64,000 bases of DNA. Source: Seinonella peptonophila (GTDB lineage: Bacteria > Bacillota > Bacilli > Thermoactinomycetales > Thermoactinomycetaceae). The stretch is from contig NZ_FQVL01000001.1 in NCBI RefSeq assembly GCF_900129355.1, positions 477,753 through 541,752 of the forward strand, given 5' to 3'. This document shows, in pieces, positions 63,844 through 64,000 of this stretch (the first letter of the stretch is position 1; every line of letters starts with the position of its first letter). Made by a program: the position numbers and the translations under genes. The notes beneath the pieces are model-generated. The model had not been told where the DNA came from. It searched no databases and was given only the letters and a program-made list of their open reading frames with translations.

Positions 63844-63954
63844 AATTGATCACCCCAAAGTCAGCAAAACCGAAGCTGGAATTATTTTCATATATTGAAA
63901 AAGTCATTTTTAGAATAGCACATCCAGTAATACTTCGACAAGCAAAAGAACAAG

Positions 63955-63991
63955 ACAACAAAAAGAAGAGATGTCTTAATGACACCTCTTC
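63955..63991 (-). terminator. Terminator of a gene lying beyond the right edge
   Basis: Stem GAAGAGATGTC (63965-63975) with GACACCTCTTC (63981-63991), pairing fully with one G-U, then TTTTTGTTG on the minus strand. It must close a minus-strand gene that starts outside the window. Confidence 0.8.
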
Positions 63992-64000
63992 AATTAACTT

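Overview
This AT-rich window comes from a Gram-positive, endospore-forming member of the Bacillales. The evidence is spo0A, the spoIIA operon with sigF, spoIVB, spoIIM, spoVAA/AB, spmAB, ytfJ, sleB/ypeB, two sporulation D,D-carboxypeptidases and mciZ, all in a gene order close to the Bacillus subtilis chromosome. Gene losses from the canonical order (spoVAC-AF, xerD, resA, ptb-buk), a LipB-type octanoyltransferase and a recN-argR-nadK arrangement suggest a lineage outside Bacillus sensu stricto, possibly Thermoactinomycetaceae; that family call is inference. Almost all genes lie on the minus strand. TTG and GTG starts placed by Shine-Dalgarno (SD) spacing are frequent. I saw no tRNA, rRNA, insertion sequence, prophage or CRISPR array.

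Layout. 0-10 kb: phospholipid and translation block (plsY, der, a YphA-like protein, rpsA, plsC, cmk), then germination genes ypeB-sleB, glutamate dehydrogenase and a MecA adaptor. Between ypeB and cmk is about 300 nt of strongly structured, gene-free sequence ending in a terminator. 10-15 kb: ferredoxin, rhodanese, pyrophosphatase, and a serine T-box leader (AGC specifier) in front of a class V aminotransferase and serA. 15-21 kb: resE-resD-resC-resB-rluB without resA. 21-33 kb: spmB-spmA-dacB, a purine salvage/catabolism group (ade, pbuG-like permease, M20 amidohydrolase), ytfJ, a DUF2953 protein, a TauE permease, scpB-scpA and ctaA. 33-43 kb: lysA, spoVAB-spoVAA, sigF-spoIIAB-spoIIAA, dacF, punA, deoB, a YqzK-like protein, fur, spoIIM. 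43-48 kb: an unrecognised internally repeated protein, nudF, the short genes mciZ and prli42, an inositol-phosphatase family protein, a PepT-like peptidase and a DUF2759 protein. 48-55 kb: lipB, the branched-chain 2-oxoacid dehydrogenase operon and leucine dehydrogenase. 55-64 kb: an orphan VirD4/TraG-type coupling ATPase, spo0A, spoIVB, an EamA transporter, recN, argR, nadK and a membrane-anchored protein of unknown function.

How it works together. Entry into sporulation (spo0A with a sigma-H-like promoter and a 0A box), forespore sigma control (spoIIA operon), engulfment and cortex formation (spoIIM, dacF, dacB, spmAB), the sigma-K checkpoint (spoIVB), and germination (sleB/ypeB, spoVA, ytfJ) are all represented. 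Branched-chain amino acid breakdown (bcd to the bkd complex), with lipB supplying a lipoyl precursor, forms a second functional unit. Intrinsic terminators mark most operon ends.

The most unusual items are the orphan VirD4-like ATPase beside spo0A, the SpoIVB frame that reads through its own terminator, the unassigned structured RNA candidate between ypeB and cmk, the repeat protein next to spoIIM, and the reduced spoVA locus.
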